Shown here: one piece after another, positions 1 to 7,923 of the stretch
Numbering within the stretch: position 1 is the stretch's first letter
Layout: each line of letters starts with the position of its first letter
Notes under the pieces: model-generated
Seen by the model: only the letters and a program-made list of their open reading frames with translations
The model's database searches: none
What the model was told of the DNA's origin: nothing
Assembly: GCF_015277855.1 (NCBI RefSeq)
Contig: NZ_CP063812.1
Coordinates: 434,001-498,000, forward strand
DNA length: 64,000 nt
Reading direction: 5' to 3'
From: Microbacterium cremeum
Lineage (GTDB): Bacteria; Actinomycetota; Actinomycetes; Actinomycetales; Microbacteriaceae
Made by a program: the position numbers and the translations under genes

Positions 1-1258
1 TGAACATCGGGATCTCGTACCCGCCGGTCCAGTCGTGCACCGCGCCCGTCACGTACGGGGCCGAGAAGCCGGCGAGGTTGCCGATCGTGTTGATGAGCGC
101 GACGCCCGCGGCTGCGGCGGCGCCGGTGAGGAAGCGCGTCGGCAACGTCCAGAAGTTCGGCAGCGCCGCGAAGATCGCGCACGCCGTGACCGTGATGACG
201 GCGATCGTGGCGGCCGGCGAGCCGGCGAACAGCGCGAGCGGGATGCTGACGGCACCGGCGATGGCGGGAACGGCGATGTGCCACGTCTTGAGGCCTCGCT
301 TCGAGGCATCCCGCGACCAGAAGTACATGACGATCGCGGCCGGGAGGTACGGGATCGCGGTGATCAGGCCCTTCTGAAGGGTGTCGAAGGTCTGGCCGGT
401 CTGCTCCTGGAAGCCCTCGATGATCGTGGGGAGGAAGAACGCCAGGGCGTAGAGGCCGTAGATGAAGCCGAAGTAGATGAAGGAGAGCACCCACACGCGG
501 CCGCTCTGGAACGCGAAGCGGGCCGAGACGTGGCCGTGCTCCTGCTGCTGCGTAGCCGCCTTCTCACGGTCGAGCGCATCGGTCAGCCACACCTGCTCGT
601 CGCGGGTGAGCCACTTCGCGTCGGCGGGCTTGTCCTTGAGGTAGAACCACGCGATGACGCCGACCACGATCGCGGGGATCGCGACGCCGAAGAACATGAA
701 GCGCCAGCCCTCGAGCCCGAAGAACACCTCGTGCTGCTGGATCAGCCACCCCGCCAGCGGGGCGCCGACGACGGTGGTGAGCGGCTGCGCCAGGTAGAAG
801 AGCATCAGCACGCGGCCGCGGTACTGCGCGGGCACCCACAGGCTGAGGAAGAGGATCGCGCCGGGGAAGAAGCCGGCCTCCGCGACGCCGAGCAGGAAGC
901 GCAGGATCACGAGCTGCTCGAAGTTCTGCACCCACGTGAACAGCAGCGCGACGATGCCCCAGCTCACCATGATGCGCGAGAGCCAGCGCCGGGCGCCGAA
1001 CTTGTGCAGCGCCAGGTTCGACGGCACCTCGAGCAGGATGTAGCCGATGAAGAAGACGCCCGACGCGAAGCCGAACTGAGCCGCGCTGAGCGCCAGGTCG
1101 TCGTTCATGCCGTTGGGGGCGGCGAATCCGATCGCGGTGCGGTCCAGGTAGTTGATGAAGAACATCAGTGCCACGAACGGCACCAGCCGGATCGAGACCT
1201 TCCGGATCGCCGACCGGGCGACCGAGGGCCCTTCGGCGGTGCTCTGCTTACTGTCCAC
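1..1258 (-). CDS. MFS transporter, anion:cation symporter-like (3' end outside window)
   Basis: Twelve-helix-type major facilitator for import of a small organic anion or sugar acid; the substrate cannot be read from sequence. About 419 codons are visible and the C-terminus lies beyond position 1. The translation begins VDSKQSTAEGPSVARSA, then a first helix ending in NYLDRTAIGFAAP, a hallmark of the anion:cation symporter branch, followed by regularly spaced hydrophobic segments. The GTG start at 1258 is chosen because AGGAG lies about 5 nt upstream and no better start follows. It is divergent from the FadR-type regulator at 1395. Its probable promoter (-35 TTGCAA at 1334-1339, -10 CACAAT at 1311-1316, both on the minus strand) encloses one of the shared operators, so repression by that regulator is inferred. 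The family is secure; the ligand is unknown, and a nucleoside or sugar-acid compound is possible given the hydrolases downstream. Confidence 0.85.
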   Translation of the reverse strand, partial: MDSKQSTAEGPSVARSAIRKVSIRLVPFVALMFFINYLDRTAIGFAAPNGMNDDLALSAAQFGFASGVFFIGYILLEVPSNLALHKFGARRWLSRIMVSWGIVALLFTWVQNFEQLVILRFLLGVAEAGFFPGAILFLSLWVPAQYRGRVLMLFYLAQPLTTVVGAPLAGWLIQQHEVFFGLEGWRFMFFGVAIPAIVVGVIAWFYLKDKPADAKWLTRDEQVWLTDALDREKAATQQQEHGHVSARFAFQSGRVWVLSFIYFGFIYGLYALAFFLPTIIEGFQEQTGQTFDTLQKGLITAIPYLPAAIVMYFWSRDASKRGLKTWHIAVPAIAGAVSIPLALFAGSPAATIAVITVTACAIFAALPNFWTLPTRFLTGAAAAAGVALINTIGNLAGFSAPYVTGAVHDWTGGYEIPMF

Positions 1259-1310
1259 GCTGACTCCTGCTCGTCGACGGCGATCGAGATGTACGGGGTT
1301 ACCGCCGACC

Positions 1311-1356
1311 ATTGTGACAAACCGGTTGACCAATTGCAAGAACCGGTTGACCGATT
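1311..1356. promoter_or_regulatory. Divergent control region with two FadR-type operators
   Basis: Two direct copies of ACCGGTTGACC(A/G)ATT occur at 1321-1335 and 1342-1356, 21 bp apart (two helical turns). The first lies between the -35 (1334-1339) and -10 (1311-1316) elements of the MFS promoter. The second lies just upstream of the regulator's own promoter. A third copy, in the opposite orientation, is at 2604-2618. The half-site GGTC/GACC pattern fits a GntR/FadR-type dimer; binding by the adjacent regulator is inferred. Confidence 0.7.
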
Positions 1357-1394
1357 GCCACTGTTCTTCGAGGCGGCTGTCGTATGTTGTTCCC

Positions 1395-2132
1395 GTGCCC
1401 GCCTTTCCGGATGACCGCTCCGCCGAGATCACTGCCGCGCTCGGCGCGCTTCCGGCGGGCACCCCGGTGTCGGAAGTCGCCCGGCGGCTCATGGACCTCT
1501 TCACGGGCGGCTCGCTCGACGCCGGCACCCGCCTGCCTCCCGAACGCCAGCTCGCCGCCACACTGGGTGTCGGCCGCTCCGCCGTGCGCGAGGCGCTCGC
1601 CGCGCTCGAGATCCTCGGCATCGTCGACGTACGGCCGGGCTCGGGGACCTACCTCCGCGGCACCGCGAGCGACCTGCTGCCGCAGACGCTGCGGTGGGGC
1701 CTGCTCATCGGCAAGAAGAACACCGAGGAGCTGCTCGAGCTGCGCTCGGGCCTGGAGATCTACGTCGCCCGACTCGCCGCCGGCCGGGCGACCGACGGTG
1801 ACATCGCTGAGCTGGCGGCCTCGCTGCGCCGGATGTCGGCATCCGTCGCCGATCTGAAGGCGTTCGCCCACGCCGACGCCGAATTCCACAACGCGCTCGC
1901 GGCGGCCGCCGGCAACGACACCCTCGTCGACATGCTGCACGTGGTGCGGTCGCTGCTGCAGGTGTACGCAGACCGGGCGGTCCACGACGAGGCAGCCGCC
2001 CGCCTGGCGATCGACGAGCACGAGACGGTGTTCCGTGCCGTGGAGAGCCGGGACGCGGATGCCGCGGCCTCCGCCATGGCCGTCCACATGGCGACCGCGT
2101 CGGCCCGGCTCTCCTCAGAGTCGGCCGCGTGA
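1395..2132 (+). CDS. GntR-family transcriptional regulator, FadR subfamily
   Basis: Metabolite-responsive repressor, 245 aa. Residues about 20-90 form a winged helix with the GntR signature (LPPERQLAATLGVGRSAVRE followed by GIVDVRPGSGTYL), and residues about 105-240 form the all-helical FCD ligand-binding domain. The GTG at 1395 is preferred: TATGTT at 1383-1388 with a 6-nt gap gives a typical actinobacterial leaderless start, and the protein then begins VPAFPDDRS, a normal length for the family. It is divergent from the MFS gene and lies 529 bp before the nucleoside-hydrolase pair. The three shared 15-bp operator copies suggest that it controls all of these genes and itself. The inducer is unknown; a purine, pyrimidine or ribosyl compound is a guess from the targets. 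Confidence 0.88.
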   Translation: MPAFPDDRSAEITAALGALPAGTPVSEVARRLMDLFTGGSLDAGTRLPPERQLAATLGVGRSAVREALAALEILGIVDVRPGSGTYLRGTASDLLPQTLRWGLLIGKKNTEELLELRSGLEIYVARLAAGRATDGDIAELAASLRRMSASVADLKAFAHADAEFHNALAAAAGNDTLVDMLHVVRSLLQVYADRAVHDEAAARLAIDEHETVFRAVESRDADAAASAMAVHMATASARLSSESAA

Positions 2133-2216
2133 CCGCTGGGCGCTGACGCCCTCTCGCCGGCGGTTTCGGCACGGCGGTCGCTGACCGTGCTCCGGTGCGA
2201 GTTGTGCTCGGGGTGG

Positions 2217-2251
2217 CTCTGTGCGCTGTGCTCTGTGCTCTGTGCTCTGTG
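2217..2251. repeat. 7-bp tandem repeat, five units
   Basis: Five consecutive units of CTCTGTG (the second reads CGCTGTG) lie just before the 159-bp tandem repeat. The tract is non-coding and could change length by slippage. Confidence 0.8.
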
Positions 2252-2254
2252 CTT

Positions 2255-2572
2255 GGGGTGCTCGCGGCGCACCGGTTGAGGTTGAGAAACCACACGTAGG
2301 TTGAGAAGCCACCCCAGCGGTGGTGTCTCAACCTCTGCGTGGTTTCTCAACCTCCACACTCTCCGCTCACCGTCGGTGGCGACGGATGCCGCGTCCCGCG
2401 CCGGGTGCAACTCGGGGTGCTTGCGGCGCATCGGTTGAGGTTGAGAAACCACACGTAGGTTGAGAAGCCACCCCAGCGGTGGTGTCTCAACCTCTGCGTG
2501 GTTTCTCAACCTCCACACCCTCCGCTCAACGTCGGGGGCGACGGATGCCGCGTCCGGCGCCGGGTGCAACTC
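2255..2572. repeat. Tandem duplication of a 159-bp palindromic unit
   Basis: Two head-to-tail copies, 2255-2413 and 2414-2572, differ at only a few positions. Each holds nested inverted repeats. In copy 1 the outer arms are GGTTGAGAAACCAC (2280-2293) and its exact complement at 2339-2352. The inner 16-nt arms (2298-2313 and 2319-2334) have two mismatches. The unit could fold into a long hairpin or cruciform and looks like a MITE or REP-type element. Together with the 7-bp repeat it fills most of the 2133-2661 gap; no gene is supported there. The copies end 31 bp before the operator at 2604. Confidence 0.85.
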
Positions 2573-2603
2573 AGGGCGAGAGGCGAGAAGAGTGACGGGG
2601 CGA

Positions 2604-2626
2604 AATTGGTCAACCGGTGGTACAGT
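2604..2626 (+). promoter_or_regulatory. FadR-type operator and probable -10 of the nucleoside-hydrolase operon
   Basis: AATTGGTCAACCGGT at 2604-2618 is an exact inverted copy of the site at 1321-1335. TACAGT at 2621-2626 is a likely -10 element, 36 bp before the first start codon. A bound repressor would cover the spacer of this promoter. Confidence 0.65.
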
Positions 2627-2661
2627 TTCGCGAAGATGGCGCTTGCAACGGAGGAGCCGCG

Positions 2662-3738
2662 ATGACGAGGGTGCCGACACCGGCCGAAACCGAGGCCGTG
2701 CGCGCGGCCCGCACCTGGAAGCTGGGCGAGACGCCGTGGCAGGTCATCCCGCCGATCGGCGCCCCGCGGGCGCGCGTCATCGTCGACAACGACTTCTCGG
2801 GCGATCCCGACGACCTCTACCAGCTCGTCCATCACGTGCTGTCGCCGAGCGTGGACGTGCGGCTGGTGGTCGCCTCGCACCTCAGGCCGGGGGATCCGTT
2901 CGATCCCGGCGAGCAGCAGGCCGCCAACGCCGCCGCGGTCGCGCGCGACGTCTTCGCCCGCATGGGCCTGGAGTCGGCCGACGCGATCGTGGAGGGGGCG
3001 AACGAGCCGCTGAGCGACCGCGCCACCCCCCGACCTGCGCCGGCCGTCGACGCGATCATCGCCGAGGCGCTTCGCGACGACGTCGCCACCCCGCTCTTCT
3101 ACGTCGCCGGCGGCGGACTCACCGACCTCGCGTCGGCGTGGCTTCGAGAGCCGCGGATCGCCGAGCGCCTCACGCTGGTCTGGATCGGCGGCGGCGAACA
3201 CGAGGGTCTGGCGGTGCCGCCGCCCGGTGCGATGCCGATCGAGTACAACCTCCTCATCGACGTGGCCGCCGCGCAGGTCGTCTTCGCCGATTCGGCGATC
3301 CCGGTCTGGCAGGTGCCGCGCGACGTCTACCGGCAGTGCCTCGTGTCGGACGCCGAGCTGCGCCTGCGCGTCGCCACGGCCGGCCCGCTCGGCCGCTACC
3401 TCTACGACGAGGTCGCCGAGGTCATGCGCGCGGTCTCGTCGTACCTCGGCGGCGCCGCCGAGACCTACGCGCTCGGGGACTCCCCGCTCGTCCTGCTGAC
3501 GGCACTGCAGTCGGTCTTCGAGCCCGACCCGGCGTCGAGCCGGTACGTGGCGCGGCCCACGCCCGCGATCGGCGACGACGGCGGGTACGTCGACGTCGCC
3601 GGCGCGCGACCGATGCGCGTGTACACGTGGGTCGACACGCGTCTGATGTTCGAGGACCTGTACCTCAAGCTCGCCGAGTTCGGCCGGTGGCAGACGGCGA
3701 CGGATGCCGCGACCGCCGCATGGGAGGTGACCCGATGA
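2662..3738 (+). CDS. Inosine-uridine-preferring nucleoside hydrolase-like protein
   Basis: Hydrolase of 358 aa that probably cleaves an N-ribosidic or related bond. Residues 42-51 read DNDFSGDPDD, equivalent to the Asp-rich calcium and ribose site (DTDPGxDDA) of the nucleoside hydrolase family; the middle region (LFYVAGGGLTDLA, then LTLVWIGGGEHEG) matches the family core. There is no signal peptide, so it should be cytoplasmic. The ATG at 2662 follows GGAGGAG by about 5 nt. It overlaps the next gene by 4 nt (ATGA), so the pair is co-translated. The Asp cluster differs slightly from the classical motif, so a substrate other than purine or pyrimidine nucleosides is possible. Regulation by the upstream FadR-type protein is inferred from the operator at 2604. 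Confidence 0.82.
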   Translation: MTRVPTPAETEAVRAARTWKLGETPWQVIPPIGAPRARVIVDNDFSGDPDDLYQLVHHVLSPSVDVRLVVASHLRPGDPFDPGEQQAANAAAVARDVFARMGLESADAIVEGANEPLSDRATPRPAPAVDAIIAEALRDDVATPLFYVAGGGLTDLASAWLREPRIAERLTLVWIGGGEHEGLAVPPPGAMPIEYNLLIDVAAAQVVFADSAIPVWQVPRDVYRQCLVSDAELRLRVATAGPLGRYLYDEVAEVMRAVSSYLGGAAETYALGDSPLVLLTALQSVFEPDPASSRYVARPTPAIGDDGGYVDVAGARPMRVYTWVDTRLMFEDLYLKLAEFGRWQTATDAATAAWEVTR

Positions 3739-5225
3739 CCGCGCACGAGCGCGCCGCGTCGACGAGCCCGCGCCCCCGGACGATCGTGACCGCCGACCCT
3801 GAGCTCGATGACCTGAACTCGATGATCCGCTTCCTGCTGTACAGCAACGAGGTCGAGGTCGCCGGGCTCGTCTATGCGTCCAGCCGGTTCCACTGGCGGG
3901 GGGACGGCCGGGGAACGACCTTCTTCCTTCCCGATCGCGAGTACGTCGAGCCACAGACGTCGTGGCGGTGGGCGCCCGGCGAGCGCTTCATCGACGATGT
4001 CCTCGACGCGTACGGCGACGTGTACGGAACGCTGCGACAGCATGATCCGCGCTACCCCGCGCCGGAAGCCCTCCGGGCGGTCGTCCGCGAGGGCAACGTC
4101 GACTTCGAAGGCGACATGTCGTCAGAGACCCCGGGGTCGCAGCTCATCGCCGACGTGCTGCTCGACGACCGTCCCGGCCCGGTGTTCATCCAGCTGTGGG
4201 CCGGGCCGAGCACCGTCGCCCGGGCGCTCAGGTCGGTCGAGGAGCGGTTCCACGGCACCCCTGAGTGGGAGAGCGTCCACGCGGCGGTGTCGGCCAAGGC
4301 GGTCATCACGAAGTTCGCCTCGCAGGACGGCACGTACGACGACTACATCGCGCACGTCTGGCCCGGCATCCGCGTGATCGAGGTCGCGACGCTGGCGTGG
4401 GGCTACCTGGCCCGCAAGACCGTCCGCCCCGACGACCAGCGGCTGCTGAGCGCCGAGTGGCTGCGCGAGAACGTCACGAGCGTCGGTGCGCTCGGGGCCC
4501 TGTACCGCGTGTGGGGTGACGGGCGGCAGATGGTGCCGGGCGACCCGACCGACTACTTCCACCTCTCGGGCCTGTCGGCCGACGAGCTGCGGGCACAGGG
4601 ATACCAGGTGTGGATGGAGCCGCAGCCCGCGGGCGAGTGGATCTCCGAGGGCGACACCACGAACATGCTGAACCTCCTGGTTCCGGGGCTGCGCGCACAC
4701 GAGCATCCCTCGTACGGCGGATGGGGCGGGCGGTACGAGCCGACCCCCGACGGGGCCGACACGTGGGGACTCGTCGACGCCGCTTTCCGGCCCGGCGGCG
4801 CCGAGTGGACGGACGGCGGCCCCACCGCCGACGAGGGCTCCGTGGTGCGCTGGTTCGCCGATGTCCAAGCGGACTTCGCCGCGCGCCTGCAATGGACGGT
4901 GTCGTCCTACGCCGAGGCCAACCACCACCCCCGGCTGACGGTCGACGGCGGCATCGACCGCGACGTCGTCCCCGGCGAGCAGGTCGTGCTCGCGGCATCC
5001 GTCACCGATCCCGACGGCGACGCCGTCACCGTGCGCTGGTGGATATACGACGACGCCGGCACGTACGTCGGCGAGGTGCCGGTGGAGGCGCGGGGGACGG
5101 ATGCCGTGGTGTCGGTGCCCGCGGACGCTCCAGCCGGCGCGACCATCCACATCATCGCCGAGGCCGTCGACGACGCCCCCGCGCCGTTGAAGAGCTACCA
5201 GCGGGTGATCCTCACCGTCCGCTGA
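3735..5225 (+). CDS. DUF1593-type nucleoside-hydrolase-like protein
   Basis: Protein of 496 aa of the DUF1593 (Sde_0182-like) type. The N-terminal two thirds have a nucleoside-hydrolase-like fold beginning TADPELDDLNSM, with Asp21, Asp25 and Asp26 as candidate metal ligands. The C-terminal region from about residue 395 (HPRLTVDGG, then VLAASVTDPDGDAVTVRWW) resembles the beta-sandwich found at the end of this family. The family is often linked to degradation of plant or algal polysaccharides or their glycosides, but the reaction is not established here. No clear signal peptide is visible. The start at 3735 overlaps the preceding stop by 4 nt. It converges with the GH43 gene, leaving 24 bp between the stop codons. 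Confidence 0.78.
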   Translation: MTAHERAASTSPRPRTIVTADPELDDLNSMIRFLLYSNEVEVAGLVYASSRFHWRGDGRGTTFFLPDREYVEPQTSWRWAPGERFIDDVLDAYGDVYGTLRQHDPRYPAPEALRAVVREGNVDFEGDMSSETPGSQLIADVLLDDRPGPVFIQLWAGPSTVARALRSVEERFHGTPEWESVHAAVSAKAVITKFASQDGTYDDYIAHVWPGIRVIEVATLAWGYLARKTVRPDDQRLLSAEWLRENVTSVGALGALYRVWGDGRQMVPGDPTDYFHLSGLSADELRAQGYQVWMEPQPAGEWISEGDTTNMLNLLVPGLRAHEHPSYGGWGGRYEPTPDGADTWGLVDAAFRPGGAEWTDGGPTADEGSVVRWFADVQADFAARLQWTVSSYAEANHHPRLTVDGGIDRDVVPGEQVVLAASVTDPDGDAVTVRWWIYDDAGTYVGEVPVEARGTDAVVSVPADAPAGATIHIIAEAVDDAPAPLKSYQRVILTVR

Positions 5226-5249
5226 GACGTGTGCGCGCGCGCCGCGCGG

Positions 5250-6770
5250 TCACTCGTCGTCGCCCTCGGCCACCCAGCTCGACACGGCCACCTCGCCCTC
5301 GACCGCGTAGACGCCGATCACGCGGCCGGTGAACGACTCCGTCACCTCCGACGACAGGAAGCGCCCGTCCACGACCGCGAGCTCGGTGCGCACGCCGTCG
5401 ATCGTCGCGGCGAGGTGGAACTCGTCGCTCGTGGTCGCGAGGCCGCCGCTGGGCGCGGGCTTGCGCGACTCCACGTGCAGGTCGAGCTCCGACCCCGCGA
5501 ACGGCGTCCGCCACTCCTGCACGAGGCCGCCGATCGCCGCGCGGGCGACGACCTCGCCCTGGCGCGCCTCGAGCTGCACGGAGAACCGCTCGTCGTAGCG
5601 GACCGCGACGCCGCCGGCTCCGCGCGAGACGTCCATCCGCACGGTGACCGCGCTGTTCAGGTGCTCCTGCCGCCGTCCGATGAAGACGGGCCGGAGGTCG
5701 TCGAGGCGCGAGCCGTCGGCGTGCAGGACGAGGCATCCGGGCCGGGAGCCGAGATCGGCGTGGGCGGAGGGCAGCGCCCGCACCGCGATCCACTCGCCGT
5801 CGAGGCCGGAGTCCGGCGAGAACGTCACCTCGGTGCGCGTGCCGGGACGCGGATTGAGCAGCACAGGGTCGATCGCCGGCCAGCCGTCGTGCCACGTGAC
5901 CGGGGTGACGAACGTCTCACGGCCGAGCGCCGAGAACGCGCGCGTGCCGCTGCGCGGGCGCACACCGAGCAGCACGCACAGCCACTGACCGCCGGGACCG
6001 ACGACGAGGTCGCCGTGCCCGGTGTTCTGGACCGGGCGTGGCGTCGAGCGGGCCGAGACGAGCGGGTTGCCGGGCGCTCCGGCGAACGGCCCCTCGGGGG
6101 ATGCCGCGCGCGCGATCGAGATGCTGTGCCCGCGCTCGGTGCCGCCCTCGGCGATCATCAGGTACCACCAGCCTTCGACCTCGTAGAGATGCGGCGCCTC
6201 GGGGAACATCAGCCCGGTGCCCGACCACAGTGCGCGGGGCTCTTCGAGGGCCCGGTGCTCGCCGAGGTCGACCTTCACCTGCTGGATGCCGAGGTGAGCC
6301 GGCTGGTTCGGGTCGAGCGCACCGCTCAGCTGCAGCCCCGAGAAGGTCACGTAGCACGTGCCCTCGGCGTCCCAGGCGATGTCGGGGTCGATGCCCTCGA
6401 GCGTCCCCGAGCCGTCCGCCGTGCGCAGCAGGTCGCCGTCGCTCCACGGACCCGCGGCATCCGTCGCCGTGAAGTGCAGCATCCCCCGCCCCATCGCGTC
6501 GGTGACGACCAGATGGAACACGCCGTCATGATGGCGGATCGTCGGCGCCCAGGCGCCGCCGCCGGTGGGCACGTCCTCGACCGCCAGCTGCCCGGGCCGC
6601 GTCGCGACGTGGCCGATGAGCTCCCACGTCTCGAAGTCGGTCGACCGGTGGATCGGGATGCCGGGCAGGTACTCGAACGTCGAGGTCGCGAGGTAGTACA
6701 CGCCGTCCACCGCGACGATGCTGGGGTCGGGGTGGAAGCCGCCGACGAGCGGGTTGTACAGGGTCGTCAC
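5250..6770 (-). CDS. Glycoside hydrolase family 43 (beta-xylosidase / arabinofuranosidase type)
   Basis: Enzyme of 506 aa, probably cytoplasmic, removing xylose or arabinose from short oligosaccharides. The N-terminal five-bladed propeller carries GGFHPDPS with the candidate catalytic base Asp15, GIDPDIAWD holding the Asp that tunes pKa, and MFPEAPHLY with the candidate acid Glu. A C-terminal beta-sandwich follows from about residue 315, as in two-domain GH43 xylosidases. The GTG start at 6770 has AAGGAG 5 nt upstream and gives the usual N-terminus; longer in-frame openings into the neighbour are unlikely. It is last in a minus-strand run with a serine hydrolase and a GH3, 16 bp behind its neighbour, suggesting one transcript for intracellular breakdown of imported saccharides. 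Confidence 0.87.
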   Translation of the reverse strand: MTTLYNPLVGGFHPDPSIVAVDGVYYLATSTFEYLPGIPIHRSTDFETWELIGHVATRPGQLAVEDVPTGGGAWAPTIRHHDGVFHLVVTDAMGRGMLHFTATDAAGPWSDGDLLRTADGSGTLEGIDPDIAWDAEGTCYVTFSGLQLSGALDPNQPAHLGIQQVKVDLGEHRALEEPRALWSGTGLMFPEAPHLYEVEGWWYLMIAEGGTERGHSISIARAASPEGPFAGAPGNPLVSARSTPRPVQNTGHGDLVVGPGGQWLCVLLGVRPRSGTRAFSALGRETFVTPVTWHDGWPAIDPVLLNPRPGTRTEVTFSPDSGLDGEWIAVRALPSAHADLGSRPGCLVLHADGSRLDDLRPVFIGRRQEHLNSAVTVRMDVSRGAGGVAVRYDERFSVQLEARQGEVVARAAIGGLVQEWRTPFAGSELDLHVESRKPAPSGGLATTSDEFHLAATIDGVRTELAVVDGRFLSSEVTESFTGRVIGVYAVEGEVAVSSWVAEGDDE

Positions 6771-6786
6771 GAGTCTCCTTCGAAGG

Positions 6787-7923
6787 TCAGGAGGAGAGCA
6801 GGATGCCGAGCTCGCGCGCGAGCGCGACGGCCCGGGGGTCGGCGCCGCCCGGCCACGGGCCGCGCGCGATCGTCCACGCGAAGGCGAGGCCGGTGTCGGG
6901 GTCGACGCACGCGAGCGCGCCGGCGGCACCGTCGTGGCCGAACGATCGAGGACCGCCGAACGCGAGCTGCTGCGACGGCTTCTGGAACACGATCGCGTGC
7001 GCGCGGTCCTGCTGGTGCAGCACCTCGTCGTACCCGCGGATCTGCTGCTGGCTGATCTGCTCGACCGTGTCGGCGCTGAGGAACGGCGCCGCGCCCTCGA
7101 CCCCGGTGACGGCCGCCGCCATCAGGCGGGCGAGGCCGCGCGCGGTGCCCGTGCCCGATCCGGCCGGGTGCCCGTACCGCCAGCTGCGCGGGGAGTTGCC
7201 GAGGTCGACGTCGCCTGCCATCGAGGCGAAGACGACGGGGCCGAGCGCGGAGTACTCGCGGGCCGTCGTGTCGGACACCGGCTGGATCATCGGCAGCACG
7301 TCGGCGCGACGGTGCTCGTGCTCGGCGGGCAGCCCCAGGAAGAAGTCGATCCCGTGGGGACGGCGGATCTCGTGCTCGTAGAAGTCGTGGAGGGTTCGCC
7401 CGGTGACGCGGAACACCAGCTCGTCGCCCAGGTTGCCGATCGTGATGGCGTGGTAGCCGAACGCGCTGCCGGGATGCCAGAACGGCCGGCTCGCCGCGAG
7501 GCGCTCCGCCGCCGCGTGATGGTCGAGCAGCTCGTCCCAGCCCAGTGACGGCGTGGCCTGCGGCAGCCCGGCCTGGTGCGAGAGCAGCTGCCGCACCGTG
7601 ACGCGGAACTTGCCCTTCGCGGCGAACTCCGGCCAGTAGTGCGCGACGCGCTCGTCGAGGTCGAGCTCGCCGCGCTCCACCAGGAGCCCGACCGCGAGGC
7701 CGATCGTGTTCTTGGTCACCGAGTAGGGCACGATGACCGAGTCCTCGCCCAGGTGCGGTCCGCCCCAGGCATCCAGCACCGGCACGCCGTCGTGGAACGC
7801 CGCCACCTGGAACGACAGATCCGGGTCGGCGCCGAGGTGGCTGTCGAGGCGCGCGACGACATCGGCGAGCCGGGCGTCGGCGGCGCCGTGCAGCCGCTCG
7901 GCGGTGAGGGTGACGAGGCTCAT
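6787..7923 (-). CDS. Serine hydrolase, beta-lactamase/EstB-like
   Basis: Protein of 378 aa of the class C beta-lactamase/penicillin-binding fold. Residues 68-71 read SVTK, the SxxK nucleophile and base pair, followed by IGLAVGLLVERGELDLDE, a common family signature, and LLSHQAGLPQ. No signal peptide is evident, which favours a cytoplasmic esterase over a wall enzyme. It starts at 7923 with a 4-nt overlap on the end of the GH3 gene. Placed between two glycosidases it may deacylate acylated (acetyl or feruloyl) sugars before cleavage; that role is inferred from context only. Antibiotic resistance is not indicated. Confidence 0.8.
   Translation of the reverse strand: MSLVTLTAERLHGAADARLADVVARLDSHLGADPDLSFQVAAFHDGVPVLDAWGGPHLGEDSVIVPYSVTKNTIGLAVGLLVERGELDLDERVAHYWPEFAAKGKFRVTVRQLLSHQAGLPQATPSLGWDELLDHHAAAERLAASRPFWHPGSAFGYHAITIGNLGDELVFRVTGRTLHDFYEHEIRRPHGIDFFLGLPAEHEHRRADVLPMIQPVSDTTAREYSALGPVVFASMAGDVDLGNSPRSWRYGHPAGSGTGTARGLARLMAAAVTGVEGAAPFLSADTVEQISQQQIRGYDEVLHQQDRAHAIVFQKPSQQLAFGGPRSFGHDGAAGALACVDPDTGLAFAWTIARGPWPGGADPRAVALARELGILLSS

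Noticed and set aside
1760..2680. Minus-strand frame with two protein repeats (ERRVWRLRNHAEVETPPLGW)
   Set aside because: The protein repeat only reflects the tandem 159-bp DNA repeat and runs antisense through the FadR gene.
2460..3735. Longer N-terminus for the DUF1593-type protein beginning near 2460
   Set aside because: The extension runs in another frame through the nucleoside hydrolase gene and the intergenic repeat; the ATG at 3735 overlaps the previous stop in the usual way.
6787..7923. Beta-lactam resistance gene
   Set aside because: No signal peptide and the gene is embedded between glycosidases; an esterase role is more likely.
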